Of a DNA stretch of 64,000 bases, positions 48,334-57,209 are shown in pieces. The notes under the pieces are model-generated. The model saw only the letters and a program-made list of their open reading frames with translations, was not told the origin of the DNA and made no database searches. This DNA is from Sphingomonas montana (lineage in GTDB: Bacteria; Pseudomonadota; Alphaproteobacteria; Sphingomonadales; Sphingomonadaceae). Made by a program: the position numbers and the translations under genes. Each line of letters opens with the position of its first letter. Position 1 is the stretch's first letter. The stretch spans positions 1-64,000 of the forward strand of contig NZ_MOLY01000042.1 in the NCBI RefSeq assembly GCF_001956315.1, given 5' to 3'.

Positions 48334-48735
48334 ATGCGACCGAAATCGATCGTGCAGTTCGAATATGTCTATATCGGCTCGATGCTACTGGGCATCCTGG
48401 CCGCGTATCTGACCGCTGACAAGAATGCGGCGATGATGCGCAACAGCGGACTGCCGGTCAGCGATGCGACGCTGATCTTCGGCCAGTGGGCGCTGAGCGC
48501 GATCTTCGTCGCGATCGCGCTGCTGGCGTCGCGCAAGGCGAGCAACGTGGCGCGCTGGATCATCGTCGTGCTGGCGGCGTTCGCGGTGGTCAGCTTCCCG
48601 TTCTCGATCCCGCTGCTGCCGCTGATGGGGCCTGTCTCGATCCTGGCGGTGTCGCAGTTCGTGCTGGCGATCGTGGTGATCTACCTGCTGTTCCGGCGCG
48701 ATGCGAAGGCCTGGTTCGCCGGGGTGCGCGGATGA
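48334..48735 (+). CDS. small integral membrane protein, function unknown
   Basis: A 133-residue protein with four predicted membrane helices: about residues 13–28 (YVYIGSMLLGILAAYL), 49–63 (ALSAIFVAIALLASR), 70–95 and 104–121 (ILAVSQFVLAIVVIYLLF). I do not recognise a named family. It starts after GGGGGGAA, and its stop overlaps the RNase T2 ATG, so both are probably made together. Confidence 0.65.
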   Translation: MRPKSIVQFEYVYIGSMLLGILAAYLTADKNAAMMRNSGLPVSDATLIFGQWALSAIFVAIALLASRKASNVARWIIVVLAAFAVVSFPFSIPLLPLMGPVSILAVSQFVLAIVVIYLLFRRDAKAWFAGVRG

Positions 48736-49451
48736 TGGTCGCGCGCGGCGCGGTCGCGGCACTGGCGCTGCTGATGCCCGGCGTGGCGGGCGCGCAGGCC
48801 CTGTCCTGTGCGGTGCCGGCGGTGGTCGACGCGCCGCGCCCGGACCTGCCGTCCGATAGCCAGCCGCGGCGCGTGCTGCCGATCGCGAGCTATACGCTGG
48901 CGATCACCTGGTCGCCGGAATATTGCCGGGCGCGCAAGGCCAGCGCGCGCGACGCGTTCCAATGTGCGGGCACGCGACCGAAGTTCGGTTTCACGCTGCA
49001 CGGATTGTGGCCGGACGGGGCGGGCAGGGAATGGCCGCAATATTGCCGGGCGACTGCCGTCCTGCCGAAACCGGTGGTCCGCGCGAACCTGTGCGCGACG
49101 CCGTCCGCGCAACTGTTGCAGCATGAATGGGCGAAGCACGGGACGTGCATGACGGACCGGCCGGCGGACTATTTCGCGCAGTCGCGGCGGTTGTACGATA
49201 CGCTGCGCTATCCGGACATGAACGCGCTGTCGCGCCGGACGCTGGATGCGGGCGGGTTCGCGCGGGCCTTTGCCGCCGTCAATCCTGGCATGCGCGCGGA
49301 CATGATGCGGGTGACCGCAACGCGCAACGGCTGGCTGGACGAGGTCTGGATCTGCCTGTCGCGGACGTACAGGCCGGTGGCATGCCCGGCGCATCAGGGC
49401 GGGCTGCCGGCGGGTGCGCCGTTGCGGATCTGGCGCGGCGGGGGCCGTTAG
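48732..49451 (+). CDS. secreted ribonuclease T2 family protein
   Basis: RNase T2, 239 residues. A signal peptide (ALLMPGVAGAQA) is followed by the two catalytic motifs: CAS I FTLHGLWPDG near residue 92 and CAS II LQHEWAKHGTC near 132, each with its His, plus Cys residues for disulfides. It cleaves RNA in the periplasm or outside, by a 2',3'-cyclic phosphate route, and could scavenge nucleotides. It overlaps the small membrane protein gene by 4 bases. Confidence 0.9.
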   Translation: MMVARGAVAALALLMPGVAGAQALSCAVPAVVDAPRPDLPSDSQPRRVLPIASYTLAITWSPEYCRARKASARDAFQCAGTRPKFGFTLHGLWPDGAGREWPQYCRATAVLPKPVVRANLCATPSAQLLQHEWAKHGTCMTDRPADYFAQSRRLYDTLRYPDMNALSRRTLDAGGFARAFAAVNPGMRADMMRVTATRNGWLDEVWICLSRTYRPVACPAHQGGLPAGAPLRIWRGGGR

Positions 49452-49500
49452 GGCGCTTCCCCGGAGGTGGATGATCCCGGGGATGGATCGGCGCCTGATG

Positions 49501-49690
49501 CCGTTCCGTTCGAGCCTGTCTGGAACTTTGCGCAGGGTTCTCGACGGGCTCGAACCAAGTGGGGTTGGGGGAACGGACAAGCTTGATGGTTTGCCCTTCC
49601 ACGAGCGTTATCCCGCGGAGGCGGGGATCTCGTTTCGGTGACGCGGGACGGTCAGGTTCAGGCAAGATCCCGGCTTTCGCCGCGATGACG
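49501..49690. repeat. repeat cluster: family B palindrome plus family C remnants
   Basis: TTCGAGCCTGTCTGGAAC (from 49509) and GTTCTCGACGGGCTCGAA (to 49554) are family B arms. TTATCCCGCGGAGGCGGGGA near 49608 and GATCCCGGCTTTCGCCGCGA near 49666 belong to family C. No gene lies in this 267-base gap between converging genes. Confidence 0.7.
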
Positions 49691-49718
49691 GCGATGGGCG
49701 CTTTCCCGGATAGTGCGG

Positions 49719-50159
49719 TCAGGAATGCGGCGTGCGGACGCCTTCGACCACGACGGTTGCCGGGTGGTGCTTGTCGAGATGCCGGCGGATGATCGCCAGG
49801 TTGCGGCTGTTCGAGCGGAAGGCGAAATCGAACAGGTCGCCGACCAGCGGGATCGCGCCGATCGCGGTATCGAACCCGACATTGCCCATCATCCGTGCGA
49901 GCTGCCATTTGGACAGACCGAGATTGCGTCCTTCCCACACGATCCAGGCGCCCATGGCGGCGGTGGCGATGTCCCCCACGACGGGGACCAGGCCGAGCAG
50001 CGCGTCCATGCCGACCTTGCGGTTGATGCCGGGGATCGTGAAAGCGCGTTCGAGGAGATGTTCCATCGTTTCGACGCGGGCACGGACCGCTGCGGGGTCA
50101 CGCCCAAGCCCGGGCAGGCCGGCGGCCATGCGGTCGATCTGTTCAGGGGAAATCCGCAT
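49719..50159 (-). CDS. DUF4112 domain protein
   Basis: A 146-residue protein of the DUF4112 family. The signature is ERAFTIPGINRKVGMDALLG followed by LVPVVGDIATAAMGAWIVWE, and GFDTAIGAIPLVGDLFDFAF repeats the same pattern, giving two hydrophobic hairpins. It is probably membrane-associated. No function is established for the family. It lies 8 bases after the stop of the solute-binding gene and may share its transcript. Confidence 0.8.
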   Translation of the reverse strand: MRISPEQIDRMAAGLPGLGRDPAAVRARVETMEHLLERAFTIPGINRKVGMDALLGLVPVVGDIATAAMGAWIVWEGRNLGLSKWQLARMMGNVGFDTAIGAIPLVGDLFDFAFRSNSRNLAIIRRHLDKHHPATVVVEGVRTPHS

Positions 50160-50167
50160 GGCTGGTC

Positions 50168-51649
50168 CTAATCCGGGCTGCGCAGCTGATCCAGCGCGTG
50201 GATCGCGCGGGCATTGTCGCGATATCCCTTGAGGTTGGGGGCGACCAGCGCCCAGCGCAAGGGCGACGCAATGGCGATGAACACACCAATATCGGCAAGG
50301 CTGCGGTCGGCATCGGCCAGCCGCGCGGTGCGCGATACGGGATCAGGCGCGGTGCGGGCGGCGGCCAGCGCGGCATCGGCCCGTTCGCTGCAGAGCGGAC
50401 TGCGGTCGCAAGTGAAGCGGTGGAGATACCAGGCGGCGCTGCCCGACGGAGCGACCCGATCGACCAGCCGGAGGTCGGCGGGGGCATCGGCCGCGACCGC
50501 GACGGTATCGACCCCGATCCGCCGCCAGTCCTGTGCGGCCAGCGCGTAGAGCATCCGCGCGCCCGGCCCGGCCGGCATCGCGATGCGCAGCGGGGTTGGC
50601 GGTACGGCCGGGTTCCGCGCGCGCCAGCCGGCGATCGTCGCGGCGGCGACCGCGATACGGCGGGGCAGCGGCGTGGCGGACCAGTCCGGCACCACCGGAT
50701 CGGGCAAGTCGTCCCCGCCCGCCGGCACGATTCCGGTGCGGACCGCCCAGCCATCGGCGAACAGCCGGACGATCCTGTCCCGATCAAGCGCGAGCGCGAG
50801 CGCGAGACGGTTTTCGGGGGCGGACAACAGACCGTGATTGTCGACGATGGCAAAGCCGAACAGGCCGGTCGCAGGATCGATATGGAGCGTGGTGGCGGCG
50901 CCGCCATCGGCCCGCGCGATCGCGATGTCGGTAAAGCGGCCGGCCAGCACCACGCCGGCCGCCCCGGCCTTGAATCGCGCCACCGCCAGCGCCGCGCGTT
51001 CCCCGCGCAGGACGATATCGGCGGCGGGATCGGGCACGGCGTCCGGGACCGTCGGATCGTCGGTCGGGCGGGCGGGGGTCAGCCGCGCGGCACCGCGGGC
51101 GGCACCCTGCACGCCGGCGCGGTCACGCGACAGGATGCGGAACGGGCCGCTGCCGCCGGGCGGGCGGGTGCCGATCATCGCCAGTGCGGGTTGGGCGAGC
51201 AGCTGGAGCAGATCGGGGCGGGGGGCGGAGAGGCGGATTTCGACCACCGCATCGGTCACCGCGAGGACCTCCGCGATGGCGGTCAGTTCGGACGCGAGCG
51301 GGTTTTCGCTGCCCGGTGCGATCGCGGCGCGCAGCCGGCGGGCGACGGCGGCGGCATCGAGCGTCGCATCGGGCGCGATGCGGAACGTGTAGTAAAGACC
51401 GTCGTCGGACACGTCCCAGCGGATCGCCAGTCCCGGGTTGACCTGTCCGGCCGCGTCGAACCGCACCAGTCCCTGCGCCACCGCGCCGAGCAGGACCGCG
51501 TCGGGCGGGGTGTAGCCGCGCCGGGTGGGATCGACGATGCGCGGCCGCGGGCCGATGACGCTGACCACCACCGGCGCGTCGTCGGGCGCGTGACCACGCG
51601 TGTCGCAGGCGCCGGGCAGCAGCAGGAGGAGCAGGAGGAGATACCGCAT
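50168..51649 (-). CDS. ABC transporter family 5 solute-binding lipoprotein (orphan)
   Basis: A 493-residue lipoprotein. The leader RYLLLLLLLLPGAC ends in a lipobox with Cys 15. The rest has the family 5 (oligopeptide/dipeptide) binding-protein fold: GAVAQGLVRFDAAGQVNPGL, AIRWDVSDDGLYYTFRI and ENRLALALALDRDRIVRLF. Homologues usually sit beside permease and ATPase genes; none is here, so the ligand and partner are open. It may be a peptide or envelope-fragment binder, or a diverged protein with another role. DUF4112 follows on the same strand. Confidence 0.8.
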   Translation of the reverse strand: MRYLLLLLLLLPGACDTRGHAPDDAPVVVSVIGPRPRIVDPTRRGYTPPDAVLLGAVAQGLVRFDAAGQVNPGLAIRWDVSDDGLYYTFRIAPDATLDAAAVARRLRAAIAPGSENPLASELTAIAEVLAVTDAVVEIRLSAPRPDLLQLLAQPALAMIGTRPPGGSGPFRILSRDRAGVQGAARGAARLTPARPTDDPTVPDAVPDPAADIVLRGERAALAVARFKAGAAGVVLAGRFTDIAIARADGGAATTLHIDPATGLFGFAIVDNHGLLSAPENRLALALALDRDRIVRLFADGWAVRTGIVPAGGDDLPDPVVPDWSATPLPRRIAVAAATIAGWRARNPAVPPTPLRIAMPAGPGARMLYALAAQDWRRIGVDTVAVAADAPADLRLVDRVAPSGSAAWYLHRFTCDRSPLCSERADAALAAARTAPDPVSRTARLADADRSLADIGVFIAIASPLRWALVAPNLKGYRDNARAIHALDQLRSPD

Positions 51650-51770
51650 TGCGGCTTAACCTAGAGCATAGTGTGTACGGGGTCAGGTTTCTTTTGCTTC
51701 GGCGCACGGGACGGTCCTGGGACGTGGCCGCAGCCGCCGGAGCAGGCTCGCTTTGCCGTCTTCCGGATAC

Positions 51771-51794
51771 GTCATCCCGGCGCAGGCCGGGATC
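51771..51794. repeat. short palindromic repeat, family C
   Basis: ATCCCGGC and GCCGGGAT form a hairpin around GCAG. It lies in the 268-base gap before fpr, which otherwise shows no gene. Confidence 0.6.
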
Positions 51795-51917
51795 TCCCTT
51801 TGGCTGGAGCTGGCGCATGACCAGAGGGCGATCTGCGCCCGCGCGGGGACGACGCTGGTGGATGACAGGTAAAGCCGACCCGGCATCCTGACGTGAGACG
51901 CGGGACCGCCGAGGCCG

Positions 51918-52760
51918 TCACCCCACGAAGGCACGTTCGATGACATAGTGGCCGGGGGCGGCGTTCGAGCCTTCGCTGAAGCCCAGGCCATCGAGGAAGG
52001 CGGCGAAGTCCTTGATCATCGCCATGCTGCCGCAGAGCATGATCCGATCCTGTTCGGGATCGAATTCACGTCCGCCGGTCAGCGGGGGCACGAACAGTTC
52101 GCCCGACGCCACGAGCGCGTCGATCCGGCCGGTCGTGCGGAACTCCTCGCGCGTGACGGTGGGGACGTAGCCGAGCTGGTCCTGCGCCTGTTCGCCGATC
52201 AGCGGATCGTCGGCGAAAGCGGCCTCCAGTTCGGTGCGGTAGGCGAGGTCGGCGACGCGGCGCACGCTGTGGACGATCACGATTTCTTCGAACTGGTCGT
52301 AGATGTCGGGATCGCGCGCGACCGACAGGAACGGCGCGAGGCCGGTGCCGGTGGAAATCAGGAACAGCCGGCGGCCGGGCAGCAGCGCGTCGGACACGAG
52401 CGTGCCGGTGGGCTTCCGGCCGAGGAAGATCTGGTCGCCGGCCTGGACGAGGCGGAGCTGCGAGGTGAGCGGGCCGTCTTCCACCGCGATCGACAGGAAT
52501 TCCAGTTCGTCGCTGTAGGACGGGCTGGCGATCGAATAGGCGCGCAGCAGCGGCTTGCCCTTGGGGCCGGGCAACCCGATCATCACGAATTCGCCGGACC
52601 GAAAGCGGAAGCTTGCTGGCCGCGTGATCGCGAAGCTGAACAGATGTTCGTTCCAGTGGCGGACCCACAGCACGGTTTCGACCGAAAGCGCGGTGGTGGG
52701 TTCGAGGCCGGTCGGGGCCGGGGCGGCGGTGGAGGCGGCGACTGCCACGGAATCGGTCAT
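51918..52760 (-). CDS. fpr: ferredoxin--NADP reductase
   Basis: A bacterial plant-type FNR, 280 residues. After a 20-residue Ala/Thr-rich start the FAD domain has RAYSIASPSYSDELEFLSIA (the RxYS motif), and the NADP domain has LISTGTGLAPFLSVARDP and MLCGSMAMIKDF. It ends YVIERAFVG, typical of subclass I of bacterial reductases. It moves electrons between NADPH and ferredoxin or flavodoxin, for example in oxidative stress defence. The start at 52760 is chosen over an upstream extension with no conserved sequence. Confidence 0.92.
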   Translation of the reverse strand: MTDSVAVAASTAAPAPTGLEPTTALSVETVLWVRHWNEHLFSFAITRPASFRFRSGEFVMIGLPGPKGKPLLRAYSIASPSYSDELEFLSIAVEDGPLTSQLRLVQAGDQIFLGRKPTGTLVSDALLPGRRLFLISTGTGLAPFLSVARDPDIYDQFEEIVIVHSVRRVADLAYRTELEAAFADDPLIGEQAQDQLGYVPTVTREEFRTTGRIDALVASGELFVPPLTGGREFDPEQDRIMLCGSMAMIKDFAAFLDGLGFSEGSNAAPGHYVIERAFVG

Positions 52761-52923
52761 GTCGGTCCTTTTGCCGCAGCGGCGGCGGAGGGTGGGGTTG
52801 CGTGGTCCCTTAACGGACGATGCGCCGTTTTGCACCCGAGTTGCGGTTGGGGTGGGGAAAGCTGGGGCTGGGGGGGGAGCGATTCTCACCGTTCGTCCCG
52901 TCAAACAGCTTTCACGCCTGATT

Positions 52924-52985
52924 CCGTTTGGTTCGAGCCTGTCGAGAACCCGGCGCTGGGTTCTCGACAGGCTCGAACCAAACGG
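52924..52985. repeat. perfect palindromic repeat, family B
   Basis: CCGTTTGGTTCGAGCCTGTC and its exact inverse GACAGGCTCGAACCAAACGG are the ends of a 62-base element with only a short centre. It is the most complete family B copy in the window. Confidence 0.88.
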
Positions 52986-53049
52986 AACTGAGTGTTGAGA
53001 TAAATACGTTTGGCGCGAGACGGAGGCCGCCTACAAACAACGGGAAGGG

Positions 53050-53132
53050 TGCGGACGGCGGGACTCGAACCCGCACTCTTTACAAGAAACGGATTTTAAG
53101 TCCGTCGCGGCTACCGGTTTCGCCACGTCCGC
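53050..53132 (-). tRNA. tRNA-Leu (anticodon UAA)
   Basis: On the minus strand the gene begins GCGGACG and ends CGTCCGCA, giving a 7-base acceptor stem. The anticodon loop CTTAAAA gives UAA, reading UUA. A long variable arm (TTTCTTGTAAAGAGT region) and the T-loop GGGTTCGAGTCCC fit a class II tRNA of 83 bases. CCA is not encoded. Confidence 0.93.
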
Positions 53133-53193
53133 CGGTGCTGAACCCGGCCCCCACGCAGCGATGGCCGCATCGGGCCCCGTGGGTCAAGCCCGA

Positions 53194-53472
53194 TCAGACG
53201 TTCAGGCGGATGCGCATTTCCTTGCCGGGCTTGAAATAGGGGACGCGTTTGGCGTCGACCGCGACGGCATCGCCGGTGCGCGGGTTGCGGCCCAGGCGGG
53301 CGGCGCGGGCGCGGGTGGAAAAAGTGCCGAACCCGCGGAGTTCGACGCGACCGCCGGCGGCCAGCCGCGACACGATTTCGTCGAAAACGAGCGTGACGAT
53401 CCGTTCGATCTCCGCCGTCGAAAGGCCGGGATTGGCAGCGGCAAGGCTGGCGACGAGTTCGGACCTGATCAT
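53194..53472 (-). CDS. ihfB: integration host factor subunit beta
   Basis: A DNA-bending protein of the HU/IHF family, 92 residues. It begins [19 protein letters not shown] and has [20 protein letters not shown] with the DNA-inserting arm [12 protein letters not shown]. Its position downstream of rpsA is conserved for IhfB in proteobacteria. IHF is often needed for sigma54 promoters like those of the flagellar genes, as it bends DNA between enhancer and promoter. The start at 53472 fits the family N-terminus. Confidence 0.92.
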   Translation of the reverse strand: MIRSELVASLAAANPGLSTAEIERIVTLVFDEIVSRLAAGGRVELRGFGTFSTRARAARLGRNPRTGDAVAVDAKRVPYFKPGKEMRIRLNV

Positions 53473-53626
53473 GCGATCTCCACGATCGCGACCGCATCCG
53501 GAAATGCGAGTCGGCGGGACGACGGTGCGGACCCCCTCCCCACCTGACGTGCCACGTAACGGACGATCCGGACGGCGGTCAACGTTGCCACCGGTGCGCG
53601 CGCTGTTCATTTTGTACGAAAAACAC

Positions 53627-53660
53627 AAAAAAGGGGCGCGAACCTTTCGGTTCGCGCCCC
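53627..53660 (-). terminator. rho-independent terminator of rpsA
   Basis: A perfect 12-base stem (GGGGCGCGAACC) with a GAAA loop is followed on the minus strand by six T. It lies 27 bases after the rpsA stop. Confidence 0.95.
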
Positions 53661-53687
53661 CGGTTCGCCGTTTCAGGCAAGCCGGCT

Positions 53688-55433
53688 TCAGCTGTCTTCG
53701 TTGCGCGCCTTGAGGGCGGCGCCGAGGATGTCGCCGAGCGACGCGCCGGAGTCGGACGACCCGTACTGCGCCACGGCCTGCTTCTCTTCGGCCATCTGCA
53801 TGGCCTTGATCGAGAAGTTGGGCTTCTTCGACCGGTCGAAGCCGATGACCATCGCATCGAACTTCTGGCCGACCTGGAACCGCTCCGGACGCTGTTCGTC
53901 GCGGTCGCGGCCGAGATCGATGCGCTTGATGAAGCCGGTGACGCCGTCGTCGCCCATCTGGACTTCGAGACCGCCGTCGCGAACCTCGAGCACCGTGACC
54001 GTGGTCACGACGTTCTTGTTCACGCCGCCCTGCGAGGACGCACCGCCCGAAGCGGCCGCCGCTGCACCGCCGCCGCCGCCGACCGCGACACCGCCGCGCT
54101 CGAGCTGCTTGATGCCGAGCGAGATGCGCTCCTTCTCCGGATCGATGTCGAGCACGACGGCCTGGATCGTCTCGCCCTTGTGATGAAGCGCGAGCGCCTC
54201 CTCGCCGGTGACGCCCCAGGCGATGTCGGACATGTGGACCATGCCATCGACGTCGCCGTCGAGGCCGACGAACAGACCGAATTCGGTCGCGTTCTTGACT
54301 TCACCCTCGACGGTCGAACCGACGGGGTGCTGTTCCATGAACGCATCCCACGGATTGTTGATCGCCTGCTTGAGGCCGAGCGAGATGCGGCGCTTGTCCT
54401 GATCGACCTCGAGGATGACCACGTCGACTTCCTGAGACGTCGAGACGATCTTGCCCGGATGGACGTTCTTCTTGGTCCAGGACATTTCGGACACGTGGAC
54501 GAGGCCTTCGATGCCCGGCTCCAGCTCGACGAACGCACCATATTCGGTGATGTTCGTGACGCGGCCGGTGAACTTGCCCTCGATCGGGTATTTGGCGGAG
54601 GCACCCTCCCACGGATCGCTCTCGAGCTGCTTCATGCCGAGCGAGATGCGCTGCGTGTCCTTGTTGATGCGGATGATCTGGACCTTCAGCGTATCGCCGA
54701 TGTTGATCATCTCGCTCGGGTGGCCGACGCGCTTGTAGCTGAGATCGGTGACGTGGAGCAGGCCGTCGATGCCGCCGAGGTCGACGAACGCACCATAGTC
54801 GGTGATGTTCTTCACGACGCCTTCGATCACCTGACCCTCGGCCAGCGACTGGATGAGGCCGGTGCGCTGTTCGGCGCGCGTCTCTTCCAGAATGGCGCGG
54901 CGCGACACGACGATGTTGCCGCGGCGACGATCCATCTTCAGGATCTGGAACGGCTGCGGAATGTCCATCAGCGGGGTGACGTCGCGCACGGGGCGGATAT
55001 CGACCTGCGAACCGGGCAAGAAGGCCACGGCACCGGACAGGTCGACCGTGAAGCCGCCCTTGACCCGACCGAAGATGACGCCTTCGACGCGCGCGGTGGT
55101 GGAGAATTCGGCTTCCAGCTTGTCCCAGGCGGCTTCGCGGCGGGCGCGGTCGCGCGACAGCATCGCTTCGCCGTGGACGTTCTCGACGCGGTCGACATAG
55201 ACCTCGACGGTGTCGCCGATCGCGAGTTCGGCCTTCTGGCCCGGCGCGGCGAATTCGCTGAGGCGGACGCGACCTTCGGACTTCAGCCCGACGTCGATGA
55301 CGGCCATGTCGTTTTCGATGCCGGTGACGGTGCCCTTGACGACGCGGCCTTCGAAGCCTTCGTTCTCGCCGCCGAGCGTTTCGTTGAGCAGTGCCGCGAA
55401 ATCATCGCGCGTCGGGTTTGCCGCAGTGGCCAT
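53688..55433 (-). CDS. rpsA: 30S ribosomal protein S1
   Basis: Ribosomal protein S1, 581 residues, with six S1 (OB-fold) repeats. The repeats show [20 protein letters not shown]-like blocks, for example [20 protein letters not shown] near residue 210 and [20 protein letters not shown] near 300. It helps the 30S subunit bind and unfold mRNA. The C-terminal tail [20 protein letters not shown] is typical of alphaproteobacterial S1. The start at 55433 is set by the [12 protein letters not shown]-terminus. It follows cmk and precedes ihfB, a widely conserved order. Confidence 0.97.
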   Translation of the reverse strand: MATAANPTRDDFAALLNETLGGENEGFEGRVVKGTVTGIENDMAVIDVGLKSEGRVRLSEFAAPGQKAELAIGDTVEVYVDRVENVHGEAMLSRDRARREAAWDKLEAEFSTTARVEGVIFGRVKGGFTVDLSGAVAFLPGSQVDIRPVRDVTPLMDIPQPFQILKMDRRRGNIVVSRRAILEETRAEQRTGLIQSLAEGQVIEGVVKNITDYGAFVDLGGIDGLLHVTDLSYKRVGHPSEMINIGDTLKVQIIRINKDTQRISLGMKQLESDPWEGASAKYPIEGKFTGRVTNITEYGAFVELEPGIEGLVHVSEMSWTKKNVHPGKIVSTSQEVDVVILEVDQDKRRISLGLKQAINNPWDAFMEQHPVGSTVEGEVKNATEFGLFVGLDGDVDGMVHMSDIAWGVTGEEALALHHKGETIQAVVLDIDPEKERISLGIKQLERGGVAVGGGGGAAAAASGGASSQGGVNKNVVTTVTVLEVRDGGLEVQMGDDGVTGFIKRIDLGRDRDEQRPERFQVGQKFDAMVIGFDRSKKPNFSIKAMQMAEEKQAVAQYGSSDSGASLGDILGAALKARNEDS

Positions 55434-55606
55434 AAAGAGGAATTTCCTGAGTCTAGGTTCGGCCGTCCGGGAAGAATCCGGAGGACTTTGGAAGGCCGTA
55501 TTGCCGCGACGACCCCATGCCGGCACAGCATCCCGCGGCCAAGACACACGTGAATGCGGGGAGCCGGAGCGGGGTGGCTCCATGGCAAAAGGGCACGCCG
55601 GGCGCG

Positions 55607-55622
55607 CCGGTCCGTGGACCGG
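55607..55622. other. palindromic hairpin in the cmk-rpsA gap
   Basis: CCGGTCCGTGGACCGG is a near-perfect palindrome with 7-base arms. A second weaker hairpin (GGAGCC/GGCTCC) lies nearby at 55560–55581. On the minus strand they are in the rpsA leader region or at the end of cmk, and may attenuate or pause transcription. Confidence 0.4.
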
Positions 55623-55650
55623 AGCCTGACGCGCCTGTCAGCCGGCGCGC

Positions 55651-56277
55651 TTAGCGCGCGGCCATCCGGGCATCCACGAGCGCGATCGCCCGCTGGACGG
55701 CCGTCTCTATACTCAAAAGGCTGGTATCCAGCAAGTCGGCATCCGCGGCCTGCACCAGCGGGGCGGTATCACGCGTGCTGTCGCGCCGGTCGCGCTCGCG
55801 GATCTCGGCGAGCAGCGTGTCGACCGAGACCTGCTGCCCCATGCCGGCCATCTCCGCATGGCGGCGTTGCGCGCGGACGGTGGGGCTGGCGCGGACGAAC
55901 AATTTGGCGTCGGCATGCGGCGCGATGACGGTGCCGATGTCGCGCCCGTCAAGGATCGCGCCGCCGGGCCGCGCGGCGAAATCGCGCTGTCGTTCGACCA
56001 GCGCGGCGCGGACCGCCGGATGGGCGGAAACGATCGAGGCGGTGGCGCCGGCATCCTCGGAGCGCAGCTTCGGATCGCACAGCAGCAGGTCGTCGAACCG
56101 ACAGCCGGCGAGCGCATCGTCCGGGTCGGACGGGTTGCCGCCGCCGCGCAGCACGTTGGTGCCGACCGCGCGGTAGAGCAGGCCGGTGTCGAGATAGGGC
56201 AGCCGGTAATGTGCGGCGAGCGCGCGGGCGATGGTGCCCTTGCCCGATGCGGCCGGACCGTCGACGGCGATAATCAT
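55651..56277 (-). CDS. cmk: cytidylate kinase
   Basis: CMP kinase, 208 residues. The P-loop is VDGPAASGKGTIARALAAHY at the N-terminus. The CMP-binding part includes LPYLDTGLLYRAVG, and GGAILDGRDIGTVIAPHADA is the family signature. It phosphorylates CMP and dCMP. The ATG at 56277 overlaps the stop of the upstream hydrolase gene by 4 bases. Confidence 0.96.
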   Translation of the reverse strand: MIIAVDGPAASGKGTIARALAAHYRLPYLDTGLLYRAVGTNVLRGGGNPSDPDDALAGCRFDDLLLCDPKLRSEDAGATASIVSAHPAVRAALVERQRDFAARPGGAILDGRDIGTVIAPHADAKLFVRASPTVRAQRRHAEMAGMGQQVSVDTLLAEIRERDRRDSTRDTAPLVQAADADLLDTSLLSIETAVQRAIALVDARMAAR

Positions 56278-57209
56278 GCTGGGTCTCCGTCGTGCAGCCG
56301 CATCCAGTCGCGCAGATGCGCCACGAACAGGTCGGGCCGGTCGTTCTGCAGCCGGTGGGCGGCACCGGGCACGACGATCGTTTCGGCCCCGCCCGGAACC
56401 ATGGCGGCAAAGCGGCGCGCGGTCGGTTCGGTTATCTCGTCCGAGTCGCCGATCAGGAACAGCGTGGGGCAGCGCAGTTCGGCCAGCCGGGCGGTGCCGT
56501 CATGGTCGGCCAGCGTGCCGGTGGCGCGGAACTCGCTCGGCCCCCACATCGCCTCGTACAGCGCGGGCGTGAAGCAGTGCGGCATCGCTGCTTCGTAGGC
56601 GGTGACGACGGGATCGGGATCGCGCAGCCGCCAGTAGCGGTCATAATAGGCACGGGTGGCGGCGGCGCACGCGGCGGCCGGGGGCGGGGTCGGCCCTTCG
56701 CAGGCGGTCAGCACGGCCTGCACGTCGGCAGGCAGGCGGGCGCGCAACGTGGCGGCGTCGGCCAGCCAGGCGGCGGTCGAGACGAGCGGCCCCATCAGGA
56801 CGAGACTGACGACGCCGGGTGCGCGGGCGGCATGTTCGAGCGCGAGCGTCGCACCCCAGCTATGCCCCAGCAGATGGAGCCGATCGAGCCCGAGCGCCGT
56901 GCGGATCGCCGCGATTTCCGCCACGAAGCGCGCGAGCGTCCAGTGCGCGGGGTCGCCGGGCCGGTCCGAACGGCCGCAATCGAGCTGGTCGTAGAAGATG
57001 ATGGCGCGGTCGTGGCCGAGTGCCGCGGCCGGGATCAGCCCGGCATGCGACCCGCCGGGGCCACCATGGACGAGCAGCAGCGGTGGGCGGGCGGACGCGA
57101 GGTCGCCGTCGATCCGGACATGGAGCGACCCGCCCTCCACCGCGACGCGCAGGGCGCGGGTCGACGGCGCGGGCCGGTCGGCCGGACAGGCGGCGCCGGG
57201 CAGGCTCAT
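56274..57209 (-). CDS. alpha/beta hydrolase, proline iminopeptidase-like
   Basis: A 311-residue alpha/beta hydrolase. The oxyanion motif HGGPGGSHAG is near residue 50, the nucleophile elbow GHSWGATLALEHA near 118, an acid in LIGDSDEITEPTA and the His in VVPGAAHRLQND. This pattern matches peptidase family S33 (proline iminopeptidase). The ATG at 57209 overlaps the aroA stop (ATGA), and its own stop overlaps cmk, so it is tightly inserted between two genes that are neighbours in many related genomes. Confidence 0.85.
   Translation of the reverse strand: MSLPGAACPADRPAPSTRALRVAVEGGSLHVRIDGDLASARPPLLLVHGGPGGSHAGLIPAAALGHDRAIIFYDQLDCGRSDRPGDPAHWTLARFVAEIAAIRTALGLDRLHLLGHSWGATLALEHAARAPGVVSLVLMGPLVSTAAWLADAATLRARLPADVQAVLTACEGPTPPPAAACAAATRAYYDRYWRLRDPDPVVTAYEAAMPHCFTPALYEAMWGPSEFRATGTLADHDGTARLAELRCPTLFLIGDSDEITEPTARRFAAMVPGGAETIVVPGAAHRLQNDRPDLFVAHLRDWMRLHDGDPA

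Noticed and set aside
53050-53132. tRNA-Leu as an integration site of a mobile element
   Set aside because: No integrase and no repeated tRNA end nearby; the flanking genes are housekeeping genes in conserved order.
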